Below the pieces are notes generated by a model. The model ran no database searches, had not been told where the DNA came from, and saw nothing but the letters and a program-made list of their open reading frames with translations. Made by a program: the position numbers and the translations under genes. DNA of 64,000 bases from Owenia fusiformis (lineage: Eukaryota; Annelida; Polychaeta; Sabellida; Oweniidae): positions 31,413,732 through 31,477,731 of the forward strand of contig CAIIXF020000001.1 in NCBI GenBank assembly GCA_903813345.2, in the 5' to 3' direction. Positions 1 to 12,900 of the stretch are shown piece by piece (positions within the stretch are counted from its first letter, which is position 1; each line of letters begins with the position of its first letter).

Positions 1-661
1 GGCATACCATCCGTACCCCCTTGATGTAAAGCATGTTTAGTTGTGTCATATGTGTTTTCTAGAATCAAATAGGCTGATATAGCACACGGGTTTTACAGAT
101 TTATCTACTCTCAAATATTTTTTTTGTAGATGATCGTTTTGAATCACCTTGTAGAAATAACGAAGGGAGAATTAGTTCAGCTAATGAATGAGTCGAGCTG
201 TTTGATTGGATACTATGCCTATTCAGCCGATTATTTTAATAAGCCATTCTGGTCAGTAGGTCCACACATATACTATGCGGAGATCCAATTCTGTAAGTTT
301 ATAATCTGCGTATAAAGGCCCTTTTATACGTAAAAACTTAAAAATTGACCTTATAATTTCATGAGAACTTTGAAATGATCGACTCGTTCGTGTAGTGATT
401 CACTTTAAAGGGTCTTGTTTATCGTACACTACAAGGACCCGTCAACTAGCGTTTAGTTTATCGTGTTCATAATTGACACTAGCAAAGGACATTGTATTCG
501 CAGTCCCTAGTTGATGATGGAGCTTGACTATATCGGGAATAGTTATGCCCCACTTGGTACAGATTATGAAAATCAATTTGAATTGATTTTAGTTCGACAA
601 GACCCTTTAAACTATAAGTATACGTATAAGTTTTTGAAACAACTTATAACGAAAATTCTCT
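1..661. mobile_element. MITE-like TIR element, copy 1 (left end outside window)
   Basis: This stretch is nearly identical to 39171-39839, where the complete 801-bp element can be seen with inverted terminal repeats (agagaattttcg...cgaaaattctct) and ATT on both sides. Here only the right terminal repeat (about 600-661) is present, because the left ~130 bp lies before the window. The open frames at 130-315 and 511-789 fall in this non-coding repeat and are not supported as genes. Confidence 0.8.
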
Positions 662-2273
662 ATTATCGTTTGGAAACGGTCTATGAAAAAGTCTTATTCC
701 ACTGTGCAGACAAAGTTAAATACATAATTCAAATAAAAGCAAATTGTATAATCGATAGCTACCTTCACCAAAAATCTCTCTATCCCTAGAGACATCTCTA
801 GTAGCTAATGTTTTACTTGTGATTTTTCTAGGTCGGTGTCTCCAGTTAATCACATTTCTTATTTCTCTAGAGATATCTACTTTCACTAGTGAATAGCTAA
901 TAAAACACCTAGTAAATCTTTAGTATTTCTCTAGTTTTTCTTAAATTCAGTACATTTACCATTAGTTCACTTATTTACCAAAGGGTGACAGTACATACAG
1001 TTATAATCCAAAATATGAATTGTAAAATTATTAAACTTCAGCGTACCATATATAACTAATTTCCAAAATTATGTCACAAAAGGTGGGTGTCATTTTTTGT
1101 GTAAGATCCAGTTGTGCCAGGAAAGGAAAAGACGACACATTTTGTAATGCTAATAAATGAGCTCATATGTGAGCTAGCCATCTGAAACTTCTTGTTCTTA
1201 GGACAGCTGAGCAGCGTGTGTGTATGTGGGAATATATAAGCGCAAATGCCAGAGGGAAAGAAATGTCAGTTGTGCTTCCTCTGGTGTGTTCGAGCGTTAA
1301 TAACAGCCATCAAGCAATAGCTGACCTAAATAACGATTTAATCTGGCTATTAAAGCACCAATTGGAATTGTAAATAGCGGAAGTAGAAGTGTACATCTGG
1401 CTCATGCCCATAGACGCAAGTTACGTTTTAAATGTGTTCGATCGAGTGACAATGGCATAAAAAGTCACGTGATCACTGTTTGTTGACAAACGGGGTGTTC
1501 GTAATTTACAACTTCAAACTGACGAGTTAATTTATGCAAATTAATATGTTAATCCGGTGGCCGTTGGTTGCATTAGTGAATAAATATATTTGCGAATATG
1601 ATGACAAAAAGATGAAGTAAAAAGTTGATTATCATATAAGAATTCATCCACACATTGAGCTGATCTCGTTTATTTACCAATTGTTCTGTATTCTGAAAAT
1701 TGCAATTTGTTTTAGTCCGAATGATAATGGCATTTACTGCAAACAGATAAGCACCTTATTGTCAACATTGAAGTCATTTGCCATGACATGTGGTAATACA
1801 ACCAATAATATCAACAACAATAACTTTAAATAATGGCTACCTGTATATGCTATCACACGAACGGTAATGTTTTTATGTATTGTTATTTGTTCAGTTTAAT
1901 TTTATTTGAATATCGCGGTATAACTAATAAAGTATTTAAATTGTTACAAATCCATGGCTTTGGATCAGTGTTAAGTATAAAATTTTGAATTTGCAAATCG
2001 TTTCTGAAAATTCATTGCCAAAGACTGAATCAATGCATGGGTTCATTTAGCATACAAATACTATAATAGTTGACTGCCATTGAGGGTAATTGTGCAAAAA
2101 TAATGTCCTGCTGGAATATAATGTCGATAAACGTGTTCCAAACGATATAAGATAATGAACATGATATTCCAAATGTGAAATTTCTTTATTCTTTTAATTA
2201 GAATATATAATAAGTCATAAAATTGCTTAACGCCATAACTCTGAAAATTGTACACATACAGGATATCGCTACA
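662..2273. other. Intergenic sequence upstream of gene A
   Basis: I see no gene here. Bases 685-765 resemble 13345-13465 in an intron of gene B (shared block ending in aaattg-ataatcgatag), which marks a dispersed repeat. A TATA-like string (gaatatataagc) lies near 1230, but I cannot tie it to a transcript start. Confidence 0.4.
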
Positions 2274-2325
2274 ATGCTGAACATTAAGGCTATCTTGGGG
2301 ATAAGCCTTTTCATAACTGTGCTAC
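2274..2325 (+). CDS. Gene A exon 1: signal peptide
   Basis: Starts at ATG 2274 and ends at donor gtaagt (phase 1). It is 52 nt long, exactly like exon 1 of genes B (9914) and C (54786), and encodes a hydrophobic leader. The 5' flank ggatatcgctaca is also shared with the other two paralogues. Confidence 0.8.
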
Positions 2326-5300
2326 GTAAGTTATCATTTTAATTTCATATATTGATTTTAACTGTAATTTATTTCTTGACGATTGAGATTTTTAGTAATC
2401 AATAACGGGTGAAAAAAGTTGTTTTGGAAAAATTAATTGTGGTCGATTTGTAGTTTTTGAATTTTTTCTTTGCAGATAGCCTGGTAGTGGTAGAAGCAAT
2501 GTATCACAATGACTGCATGATTAAATGTAAGTCGACGGGAACTAGTATCGTAAAGTGTAGGGTAGCGTGCAAGATTCCAAAGGTAAGTAAAATCCTAAAT
2601 ACAATATTTCAGCTAAAAGAAGCATACTATGTATTGTTGGATATCACAATACCCCAATCCAGGATCGTCAATGTCACTGTGACAATCAAACTGTCGAGAA
2701 CGAGATACACTTTCTTCAACAGTGCAATTCTTATGTAGAACTGAGACTCCGTTGTCTTGAAATGTCTTGAGTAAATTCTGGATTTTAACACTTTTAATTA
2801 TATTCAACAGTTTTGCTACATAATGAATGTATGACTACACCAAATCGACAAAGGACACTGTCAAAAACATTGCTAAAAATGCTTTAAAAACTTTCTTTAA
2901 TTTAATAATCCCAAAAAAATTAATGTACCCTATGTAAAGAAAAAAGGTGCATGGTGCATGGTGCATAGTCAGTCATAGCATTTTCAAAATTTTGTATAAT
3001 ATAACTTAACTCCTAGAGGCACGTGGTATAAATAACTGGTGGAAATTAAAAAAAATAGATGAAAATTAAAAAAATAGCAATGGTTAAAAACGTTGTCTCG
3101 CAAACTCACTAATGTGACGTTTACCTTTACACTACTTTATAAATGACAATTTGCTATTATACAGTGTAATACATTTTCCTCTAAGCATAGGACATCATTT
3201 TCTATATGTTATATTCTTTAAAATATTATATGTTATACCATATGTTTGTAAAGCCCGTTCCAAACTGGTCATAACTGACAGGTTTGAAGTAAACATTGAC
3301 ACAGAAAATTATGGAGGTGTTAAAACCCGTCCGAAACATGATTTATAAACGAAACATGATTTAAAAAGCATGTGAAATTAGGGATATGCTGTGAACATTT
3401 TGCTCAATAAACACATTTACATATCACATCTGACATTTTTGGTATGCATAAGCTAAGTGTAGGGTGTATAACATATTTATTGGTCATTTAGAAAGATTAA
3501 GGGTTACAATTATCTTACAATTTCAAATTCATTGTCATTTATGTTACCCCTACACCTAATTTTGAACTGAGAAGAAAGAGACCTCTGAATCTAAAGCATA
3601 TTACCCATACCTGTCAAATAAAAAAATAAGAAGCGAGATATCTTCGTTTAAAAAATCGGAAGAAGTCGGGATTTTTTAAAGAAAAATCTGGGATTTTTTA
3701 GAGAAAAATCTGAGATTTTTTAAAGAAAAATCGGGAAAAAATCGGTATTTCTATGAAAAATTGGGAGAAATCGGGATTGTTTGGGATAATCGGGAGTTTA
3801 CGAGGAAAATCAGGTGGAAATCGGGGTTTTCAAAAATAATCGGGAGAAAATCGGGAGTGATTAGGATAATCGGGCGAAATCGGGAGTTTACAATCAGTTT
3901 TATGTGCCCCTGTTCATTAAGAATATAAATGGTATGGTATTTCGGTTAAAATCATATGCTTTCTTAGGATGCACAGGTGAACGGGATATGTTGGAATGCA
4001 TGTATTGCAGAGTTAGGAGGTTCCCAATTCAAAAAATGTATGACAATATGCATTTTGAAAACGGGTAAGGACTTTAAAATATTCCTGGTGTTTGTTGTTT
4101 TAGGATAATACATATTTTGTTTTTGTCTCATCTTCGACATAGGAATGAGAATAACAATTATATTTACCTAAATACAAGCAGGGGGGACTCCTCCGGATTT
4201 CCCCATAGTATGTATCCAACAGACCGAATATAATATTCGGTCTGTTATGATTGATACCCTTCGCATGGAAATCGCGGCGATATTTTGTGCACATAAATTT
4301 CTCGTTTATTACAAGAATGTTCACCTTGAAAATTGGTGAATATGTTAAAAAGATGTTCATCTTAAACTAGAAGCAAATATATTTGTATAAGGCGGGTACA
4401 AGTTGATATAAAATAATGAAATGTTCAGACTCACCAAAACTTCAGGATGTGTTCAGAAGTAGATCGAAAAATCAATGTCAAGGACGTTTGAGTTCACGAG
4501 ATCCTAACGAGATATGCAAATTTTTGAACTTTGACTTTTAACTTCAAACACATGACCACTTGATTACCCCGGCCTTCCAGTCATGAATATTTCCGCTCTA
4601 TTTACTATAAATGACGAAAATTAATCGGGATAATGATAATAAATGACGAGATCTAATAAATTCCCACACAAATGGAATTTATCAATACGCTTCCGTAATG
4701 TTGCTCCATCCGCTCCAAGTGTTATTTGTTTACAAATAGACTGACGTCACTGGCTAAATCTCGTTTATCGTGAGAATTGGCATTGCCAAAATGGCTTGAC
4801 CTAATCAATGGCTTCGCTACAAGAAGCGTCTGTATATTTTATGAATATCTTCAGTAAGAGGACAATATACAAAAAAATAATATTGTAAGTTCTTTATAAG
4901 GTATTTTATCATTAAACAAACTTATTTGTAACATTTATACAACACCACATTTTACAATAGGTGACTTACAGTCTGAATTTATTCAGAATTTAGAATTTTT
5001 TGTAATCATAGTAGAGCTATAAGTGCAGAAAATATAGCTGAGCAAAGGAACAAAGGACAGAGGGTATTTACAAGGATAACAATCAGATAAAATCAACACG
5101 GTTTACAACATCAACTATTTATTTACAACATAAAACAATACATGCACACAGTAATATGAAACAAGCCACAAACAATAATATATAAAATGGAAATGGCACT
5201 AACGAGATCAAACACCGGAGCGCCAGAGGGCAAATCCACGCCCTAACTTCCGTTATCGTAATACAACATCAAGTATTTGATCTCAAACTACTACTAGTGA

Positions 5301-8300
5301 TAAAGACCTTGTGTACCTCGTTGTACTATACCTAATGTACTTCCGTATATCAACCCTAGTATCAAATAGCCAAGACTCAACAAAACATGGTCCAAAATCC
5401 AAAATCAAACAAGAGGCCACAATCACACAGTCTTCATCACATCCTGCCCTCTGGTCAACTGACAAACTCAACCTTGTACAACTCACACATGAAAGTCAAC
5501 TCTACCGGAACCAGTTGAACCAATGAGAACTCTCTATTCCAAATATCGTCATATGACTAATTAAAGTGTACTGGTTTTCAGCAACAGATATCGATCTAAA
5601 TTCTATAACTTGTTCCAACAACAGGTTTCTATAATGTTGTCAGTTCTATTTACACGACGTTAGCATCGGTTAGAAGTTAAAAACATGAAAAGCCGTAATC
5701 AAGCAACCGTAATGCCTGGGTCACATTTGCCCCGATTCATCGGCCGGCGCATATGACCAAGGCATTACACAAGGTAATCGGACCTTTATTGACTGAAATA
5801 GAATGTTTTCGATCAATATCGTATTGCGCAGAATTATCCGTAACTCGCGTTTTGATCCAAATTATGTGTCGAGTTAAAAATGATTTTCCAAATATTGGTG
5901 GTCATACATTTATCCGTGAAAATATGTTTAAGTGGTCCTGAGCATGTCTCTCGGGTCTCTGCATAACAATATCACCATATCTTTTTTTAGTTTTGTAGGA
6001 ATAATCTCTCAAGGCTTGATCTAATTTGAGATATTTTACATTAATCAGTAAATAGAGAACACAAAATGACTCTATGTAACATTGTGATATTTACCGATAG
6101 AAACATATATAAGCATCTCTAAAAAGAAAAAAAGAAATCACGAAAAATGTTCAACGCTGCAACTACTGGCTCAAATATGATAATTCATTCAGTATTTTAG
6201 GTCATGGACTGTGTTTTGTCTCGCCTCCCCCAAATTACCTATGTCTATATCTAGGAAAAGTATTTACCCAAGGTTTTTTTTACTAATAAGGTAGATCATA
6301 TATACACTCCCCTCCATAAGTTTGGCAACCTTAGCTCCCCATTGAACCAAGTGTTAAAGCCTCTTTACCTTTGAATTTTTATTTATTAGTTAACATGCGA
6401 TGAAAATATTTATAATATTGATGGACACGTTTTCCTCAATTACAATAGGTCCAAAATTGATGATAAATTTGATGAATTTTTGAAAATCGACATTCCCATG
6501 TTAACCAATGGGAAATGGTAGGTTTGTCGCAATTCATATGACAGAATACCCATCCATCCGAGTCCTTGCAAAAAGTACAAGTTAGGTAGGCAATTGAATT
6601 AACTTTATTTAACAAAAAATTGCTACGTTTCTTCAGGTTCAACAAAGCTATAGGTCTTTAATGTAAAATTGTTTTCCAAAAACCTCTCCCATTGAAATAA
6701 CACAGGAGGCGAAAATTGATTTTTAAAATGACTGAAGCTCTGTTACTTTAGTATTCATCAAGTAAACAAACACTTAGTGTACGAAAATGTTAGACAATTC
6801 AATTTTCTATATGAAAAATTTTTTTTTGCTGAATCTTTTACTACATAGATATCCTGATTTCTGATTTGCCCCGAACCCACCATTTCCCATTGGTTTACAT
6901 TGGAATGACGATCTTCAAAAATTCATCAAATTCATCATCAATTTTCGACCTATTGTAATTGAGGGAAAAAAATTAGAAAATTTGGAGGTATTGGAAATAA
7001 AGTCAAATTACGTTTCCAACAATAGTATAAGTATTTTAAACGCAGGTTAAGTAAATAAAAATTCAAATGTAAAGAGGCTTTAATACGTAGTTCAATGGGG
7101 GAGCTAAGGTTGCCAAACTTATGGAGGGGAGTGTACATCTATCACATTCATTTCCGTTACCTGATTAACAATATATTATAAAATGTTGTTTTTTAATTGA
7201 AAAAAGTAAATAGTCTCAATCCTATGTCACTTTGACCTACATTTGACCTCATTTAACCTATTTTGAGATTTTAATACACTGTCTTCGAGAGTTTTGAATG
7301 AACTTTGATATGGTACCTTAGTCTTAACAGTACCTCTTCAAATGCTCGACAGTGTTTTGAAAATAACATTGCCCGCATTAGGGTTAAAAGAATTGAAAAC
7401 GAACAATCACAAACTATTCATTAAGTCTAGTGTTGCCTTTTACAAATACTGTACTGCTATTAGCAGTATATATCAACATTCATTGTAGGAAAAAGTCCGA
7501 TTTATTAGAAAAATTGAGTTGTTAGTTGTGTTTCATGAATAAAATAATTAATATGAGGATGATTAAGTTATTGGCAAAAAATAAGTTTACGTTTTGTTAT
7601 GTTGCCCATTGTACTCAAGTTTGACTCGCTATAGCTAGAAACTACATATAAAACTTTTTACATCAAATCATTGTCAAAATAAAACTTTTTTTCATTTTTT
7701 GACACTCAACTCTTTATATTATATAAGTATAGATCAAACGACCATGAATGATGCATAATATATGTACAAAACAAAACAATAGGCATTGACACTCCCCTCC
7801 AAAAGTTAGGCAACCTTTACTCTGTTGGATTACAATGCTAATGCCTATTTATGTTTGAATTTTTATTTGCATAGTCAGTAAAGAAAATACCATTTCGAAT
7901 AAATCCAAGATTTTTAATTTACAAATCTGAAAATTGTTTTCTAGCTTTTAGTAAAAAACAAAGTCGGTGACACCCACTTCTTTGTCTGAATATGAAGCAG
8001 AATGATGATGGGAAGATTATAATACGAAATTACACACTTTCACGTAAAGTAATTTTCAGGCCTAGGTAGCTACAACTACCTTAATTTAAAATATTTTTGG
8101 TTGTCCAATACTGGATTAAAATACCTTCTAATTAACCTACAGTTTATCACGTTTTTACGTATACTAGATCAATAGAGCTATAATTTAGGATATATTGATA
8201 ACTGAATAGATATTATAGGAAGCTACAAAGCTAATACCAAGAAAGGTGATTTTAAAAATGCGATATGATATTGAGGACATATGAAAGTCTCCTTCCGAGG

Positions 8301-8793
8301 CTAAACAAATCATGATATAGGTATAACTGTCGAATAAGTTTCATCTACTGTATGAATTAGATTGGAATTGTAATAGATAACATTTTGCAAGACATTTACA
8401 ACCCCTGAAATTTTTAACTTTTCATACGCTATCCATACGCCTCATAGGTACTTCGCATGTCCTCTTTGAACCTTAGGTTGTTATTGGAAAAAATGGACGT
8501 CATGGAGTAGTTGCTCAGAATGTATTCCTGGTCGACCAAGGCTGACAGAGCCGCTTGAAATGGAAGATCTTGAAGAGGAACCAATTGAATTAATTGAGAC
8601 TAGAGATTTACACTCTCCGCTCGTTCCAATAAGGTGTGATGGTAAAAAAACGTGCACAAGACGTCGTAGATATTCGTGTCCATTCGTCAAGTTCGAATCG
8701 TACGAGGGCTGTAAGGGTAGTGACTTTGAAGAACAAACTCAAGAGTTTCCATGTTATTATTCGTCAATTGCGTGCTTGTTTTCGGATTATTGA
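2274..8793 (+). CDS. Gene A: small secreted Cys-rich protein with a TSP1-like C-terminus (4 exons, 190 aa)
   Basis: The exons are 2274-2325, 2476-2582, 3968-4064 and 8477-8793. They total 573 nt, exactly 191 codons with the stop, and every junction has AG/GT and matching phase. Residues 1 to about 25 form a hydrophobic signal peptide that begins MLNIKAILGISLF. Exons 2 and 3 hold two small Cys-rich segments with C-x3-C spacing (DCMIKC, CWNAC, CMTIC). The last exon starts like a TSP1 repeat (W-x2-W-x2-W, then WSSCSEC), becomes acidic, and ends in a Cys/Arg-rich stretch. The first three exons match genes B and C, and the last resembles the last exon of gene B, so A looks like a version of B without the vWD and TSP1 core. 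The function is unknown; secretion is inferred. An exon between 4064 and 8477 could have been missed, but none is needed for frame. Confidence 0.72.
2476..2582 (+). CDS. Gene A exon 2: Cys-rich segment
   Basis: Acceptor ttgcag and donor gtaagt, phase 1 to 0. Encodes the end of the leader, then YHNDCMIKC...VKCRVACKIPK. It aligns with exon 2 of genes B and C (YHADCMKKC / YHADCMKRC) but is 6 nt longer near its start. Confidence 0.8.
3640..3895 (+). repeat. Low-complexity tandem repeat (aatcgggaa/attttt)
   Basis: About 250 bp of short imperfect copies of gaaaaatcggga and gattttttaaa in intron 2 of gene A. There is no coding potential. Confidence 0.7.
3968..4064 (+). CDS. Gene A exon 3: Cys-rich segment
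   Basis: Acceptor ttcttag and donor gtaagg, 97 nt, phase 0 to 1, the same length as exon 3 of genes B and C. Encodes GICWNACIAELGGSQF followed by KKCMTICILK. The core CWNxCIAExGG...QFKxCM is kept in gene B and partly in gene C. Confidence 0.8.
6305..7133. mobile_element. Tc1/mariner-type MITE (829 bp), TA target site
   Basis: Long imperfect inverted repeats: the left begins cactcccctccataagtt and the right ends with its complement, with TA on each side (6303-6304, 7134-7135). The arms pair over roughly 230 bp and the middle is AT-rich with no transposase. A related single end lies at 7790. Confidence 0.8.
7790..7900 (+). mobile_element. Solo end of the 6305-7133 MITE family
   Basis: Begins cactcccctccaaaagtta and follows the left arm of the 6305 element for about 100 bp (including gaatttttatttgcatagt). 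I found no matching right arm nearby, so it looks truncated. Confidence 0.5.
8477..8793 (+). CDS. Gene A exon 4: divergent TSP1-like terminal exon
   Basis: Acceptor ccttag, phase 1, stop tga at 8791-8793. Opens with a C-C-Y-W-x2-W-x2-W pattern and SSCSEC as in TSP1 repeats, then runs through an acidic stretch (MEDLEEEPIELIE) and a basic Cys-rich part (CTRRRRYSCPF). Gene B exon 29 opens in the same way (CNSKSWTSWSCSPC), which supports it as a real exon. Confidence 0.72.
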
Positions 8794-8900
8794 AGTCATA
8801 AATGTTATATTGAAAGAAACGTGCATGCCCATTTGTAGTGCCAATTATAAAAGTAAAAGGACCAACATTTGTTATAGTTATTACAGAACACAGCAAGACA

Positions 8901-8906
8901 AATAAA
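8901..8906 (+). terminator. Poly(A) signal of gene A
   Basis: AATAAA about 108 nt after the gene A stop codon. Confidence 0.5.
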
Positions 8907-9913
8907 ACATTAAGTTTACACCAGTCATGGGGAAAACAAACTCAAACTTCCCAAACCATAATATGACCATCCAAGTACCCCTATCACAATCCAGGACCCT
9001 GACATCAAGGGATATTTTTATATATGCACCGATACTCTAGTCTAGTCCAACTATGATTAATAAAAGTTAGGGTTTAAAGAACCACGAAATGTATTGCAAC
9101 AGATTTCACATGTTGGATTTTGGCTATTTTAACAGGTACATATGTTAGGCCAATCCATTAACTCAAGGACAAGCACTTATAGAGATGATAAAATAATTTG
9201 GACTTCGAGTCAGGGAAGGTGCAAACACCCCACCAACATTCTTTTCAAAAATGTTTCCCTGATTAGAAAATTGCAATCATAAATATTAATTCACAGCCTA
9301 AAAACAAGGAATCACACTGTGAAAAAATAACACACTTTTAGTCAAAAAATCAGTCCAATGACAAACCGACCACCAATGTTACCGGTTAAAAGTTACCAAT
9401 ATAACAGAATATGAATTGTTGATAAATTCTCTTTTTAAAGGTGTTTTATCATAACAGTATTAGGAAAACCGCATTCAACCTGCACTAAGTCTTTGTCAGG
9501 TTATACCTCTAAACACAAACTCAATTTTGTAGCAGCGCTTACATGAAAATGTGGTACATTAGTACATGTTGCAAATAAATTGTTAACATGGTAGATATTA
9601 ATCATGTTGAAAAATATCATGAAATGTTCATTTAATAAAAAAAATATTGGGACAGTTTTACATGTAATATTGACTTAAGACGGAAAAGTTATTTTTCATT
9701 ATGAATTAATTCATAATTCATTTTTATTTGAATTTGCTATTATTCCAGGTAGATTTATTTTCTACAACATACATCTCTTACATACACATTACAGACGATT
9801 AACTCTCTGAAATAAAATATTATCTGCTTCACAATATCGATTTTATCCATTAACGTGTTACAATTATGTGAGTGTATGTATTATCAATTATACACACACG
9901 GGACATCGCTAAC
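8907..9913. other. Intergenic region between genes A and B
   Basis: AT-rich and without a supported gene or repeat. Just before the gene B ATG is acgggacatcgctaac, matching the sequence before the ATG of gene C (acgggacatcgctaca) and nearly that of gene A. Confidence 0.4.
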
Positions 9914-9965
9914 ATGCTGTCCTGCAAGAATCTTTTGGGAGTAGTCATTTTTATCACCGTGCTAG
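9914..9965 (+). CDS. Gene B exon 1: signal peptide
   Basis: ATG 9914 to donor gtatgt, 52 nt, phase 1. Encodes a hydrophobic leader beginning MLSCKNLLGVVIFITVL. Confidence 0.8.
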
Positions 9966-12900
9966 GTATGTTCACATATTTTCTTCTTTTAATTCAAAAT
10001 GTTATCTATTTGTGACAGTTGACACACCGGAAGAGCTACTCCTGATATCATTAAATGTATTCTCCCATGAAATATTATTGAATAACGATTTGAAAAAAAC
10101 ATTACATGTAGCCTATACAATTAAAAACAGTACTGAGTATTAGTTTATAATTGAAAAATATAATATTTAAAACAACTTTATAAGCCCGAAATTAAATCAA
10201 CATGATTGATTAAATTGATGACCAGTTTGTAAGACGCGTTTACACGAAATGTTAATGAAGGAACAGAGTGGCAAATGTGTCTGATCCTGTTATTATAATT
10301 GATTGATTATACATAATCGACTATAGTACTGCTTTAAATTATACTTTTCAGGTAGTCTGGTAGATTCAAAGTATCATGCTGACTGCATGAAGAAATGTAA
10401 GACAACAGGAATTAATATCAAGAAGTGTAGGATATCGTGCAAGATTCCAAAGGTAGGCAAAAAACTTGCAAAATGCCACCACCTTCCATTCGTTACCGAC
10501 GCCAACTGCCAAACTCCGAACACCGTCTACAAAAATAGTTGGAAACTATAACAAAAGGCTTATGTCAGGTGGTGACCTATTAAAACTAAAGTACCGTCAA
10601 AGTGTATACATTTCAGCTATAGCGTGTATATGTATTCATCTCATTAATTTTCTAGTTTGTAGAGAGTAAAATATTCTTTCAATGACAAATGATACGTACA
10701 TATCAATAGTCATATCCATCTGTTAGGGAGCCTTGTAAATGTCTTCCTGTTCGTTTAAAATTATAATGTCATTCCGTTGCATTGTGATGTTTACCATATT
10801 TAATTTTTACGTAGGTAGCACACTTGAATGGAACATGTTGGAATGTATGCGTTGCAGAGTTAGGAGGATCGCAATTCAAAACATGTATGACAAAATGCAT
10901 TTTAAAACCAGGTGAGTACATAACATACTTAGTATGTATATATTCCATAACTACCAGGCGGTCGATAGGTTTATACACTTCTCAGTTTGACCAGTTTCGT
11001 TGGGAAAATATTGTTTTCTCAGTAATTCACTACGGTTTTTTTCGCAACCATTATAGAGAATGAGTTTTTTAGAGTAGCTTGCAACCATTTGTCCCATGGT
11101 CATGGAAAAATACTACAACCTCATAAATAATATAGTAATATTGCATTTTATCAGTTAATTGCCAATGGAAGCAGTGGACGGACTGGGGAACGTGTACAGA
11201 ATGTTTGAAATGTTGCGAGAGACATTGCATAAGGACCAGAGGAAAAACACCAGCACTTCGAGGCGGAAAACCGTGCATGGGGTCTCATATAGAATACCAG
11301 GTCGTGAAATGCAGCAAGACTGAGTGCTCGCGTATGTAACTTTATAAATGAAAAATTACACTGCCATGCGATATATCAACATGTAAATGTTGAAACGTAA
11401 TTTTTGTTGAAGCTTCCAATAAGTTATTTAAAATCAAACAACAATATACTGAAAATGGCATTCACTACAGTAGCCATAATTTACCTGTATGTGTTCTGTC
11501 GCAATTTTTCAATTATGAATCGCACCATACTTCATCATGTATGGTACACCTGTGTATAGATAAACATAATATGCAATGGCCATTTTATTTTATTATACCA
11601 ATTGTGTAAATATTATTTATACTGAACATAATTTTTTTAATACTTTTTTAATGCACAATAAAAACAACAACTTACAGGATCTGAATAGCGAATATGAGCA
11701 TCCCGAGTAGCAACTCAAATTGCGCCTTAATACAGCTAGCCTTCAATTTTATGTAGTTTATTGTATGTTTTATGTAGAATAGTACTGCTTTCTTTCAGTA
11801 CACATGCAACCTATCACAAAATTGTCCATTCAATAAAATGATTTAGCTTATATATTTTCAATCATATGTAGATACCTGACCATTGAATTGCTATTTTATT
11901 TGTTATGGTTTGTATGGAATATGCATTCCAGAGCCCGATCCAAGTCCAGGAACATGCGGTGGGTGGGGAGTCTCACATTACACAACATTCGATGGGTTGC
12001 GTTATGACTTCCAAGGTGATTGTAAATACATCCTTTTACGTTCAGTCAACGGTGCATTCAAGGTGAGTAAATAAATGGATCAGTAACACAGAAATACAGT
12101 CCTCTATAAAAGTTTGGAAATGGGGGAGTCTCGTTTTGGAACTTATCAACGCCTATTTATGCTTTGTGATTTCAAAAAAATCATCAAAATTGTCATATAT
12201 TTCCAAAACATTGAAACTGAGGAACAAAATAAAGATTTAAACATCACCAGAAGTTTGTCTAATAAAGATTTACGGTTACAAAATCTAGTGTTGAGGTGAT
12301 TTAATGGCTTAGACAAAAGTTCGACCATTATTAGCTGTTAAAAGTACAATTTCCAAACCTAATGAATGCTCAAAAAATCTTAAAAAATCGTTTACTTACA
12401 TTACAGCCTGCAAAGCATATTAGCGTGTATGCCCCATCAATATTCAAATATAGCTTAATTCAATTAGAAAGACCAATAACTCTTAACTTATTTTTAGATT
12501 GAAGTGAAACATATACGCACAACACCAACAAGCACCGTATCATTCACAATATACGCTGATGTATATGTAGGTGATGATGTCATACGTCTTGGACGCGTGT
12601 CTCCCGTGACGGTAAAATATATGTTCGTTTCAGGGTTTTAGACTTTTCTAGATCAAGAATGCAGATATTCATGTATATAATATGATACTTATGTACATAT
12701 AGTATTTATAGATTATAAATAAGTAGTCTAATAAGCAATATGCCATAAGGAGAAATATAATATTACAATAAGTTATACATTATCCTTATTCTGCTAACTA
12801 TCTGGATTTATAATTGATATGTTCGTATCCTTTACAGGTGAACAGAAATCCAATAGCCCTGTTCCCTTATAATACTGATCTTTACTCCATTGAGGTCAAT

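Noticed and set aside
130-789. Two ORFs in the first 800 bases as host genes
   Set aside because: Both lie wholly or mostly in a MITE-like element repeated at 39 kb, and the two copies do not keep equivalent ORFs.
5283-5526. Overlapping sense and antisense ORFs of about 70 codons
   Set aside because: No motif, no splice context and no paralogous counterpart in genes B or C.
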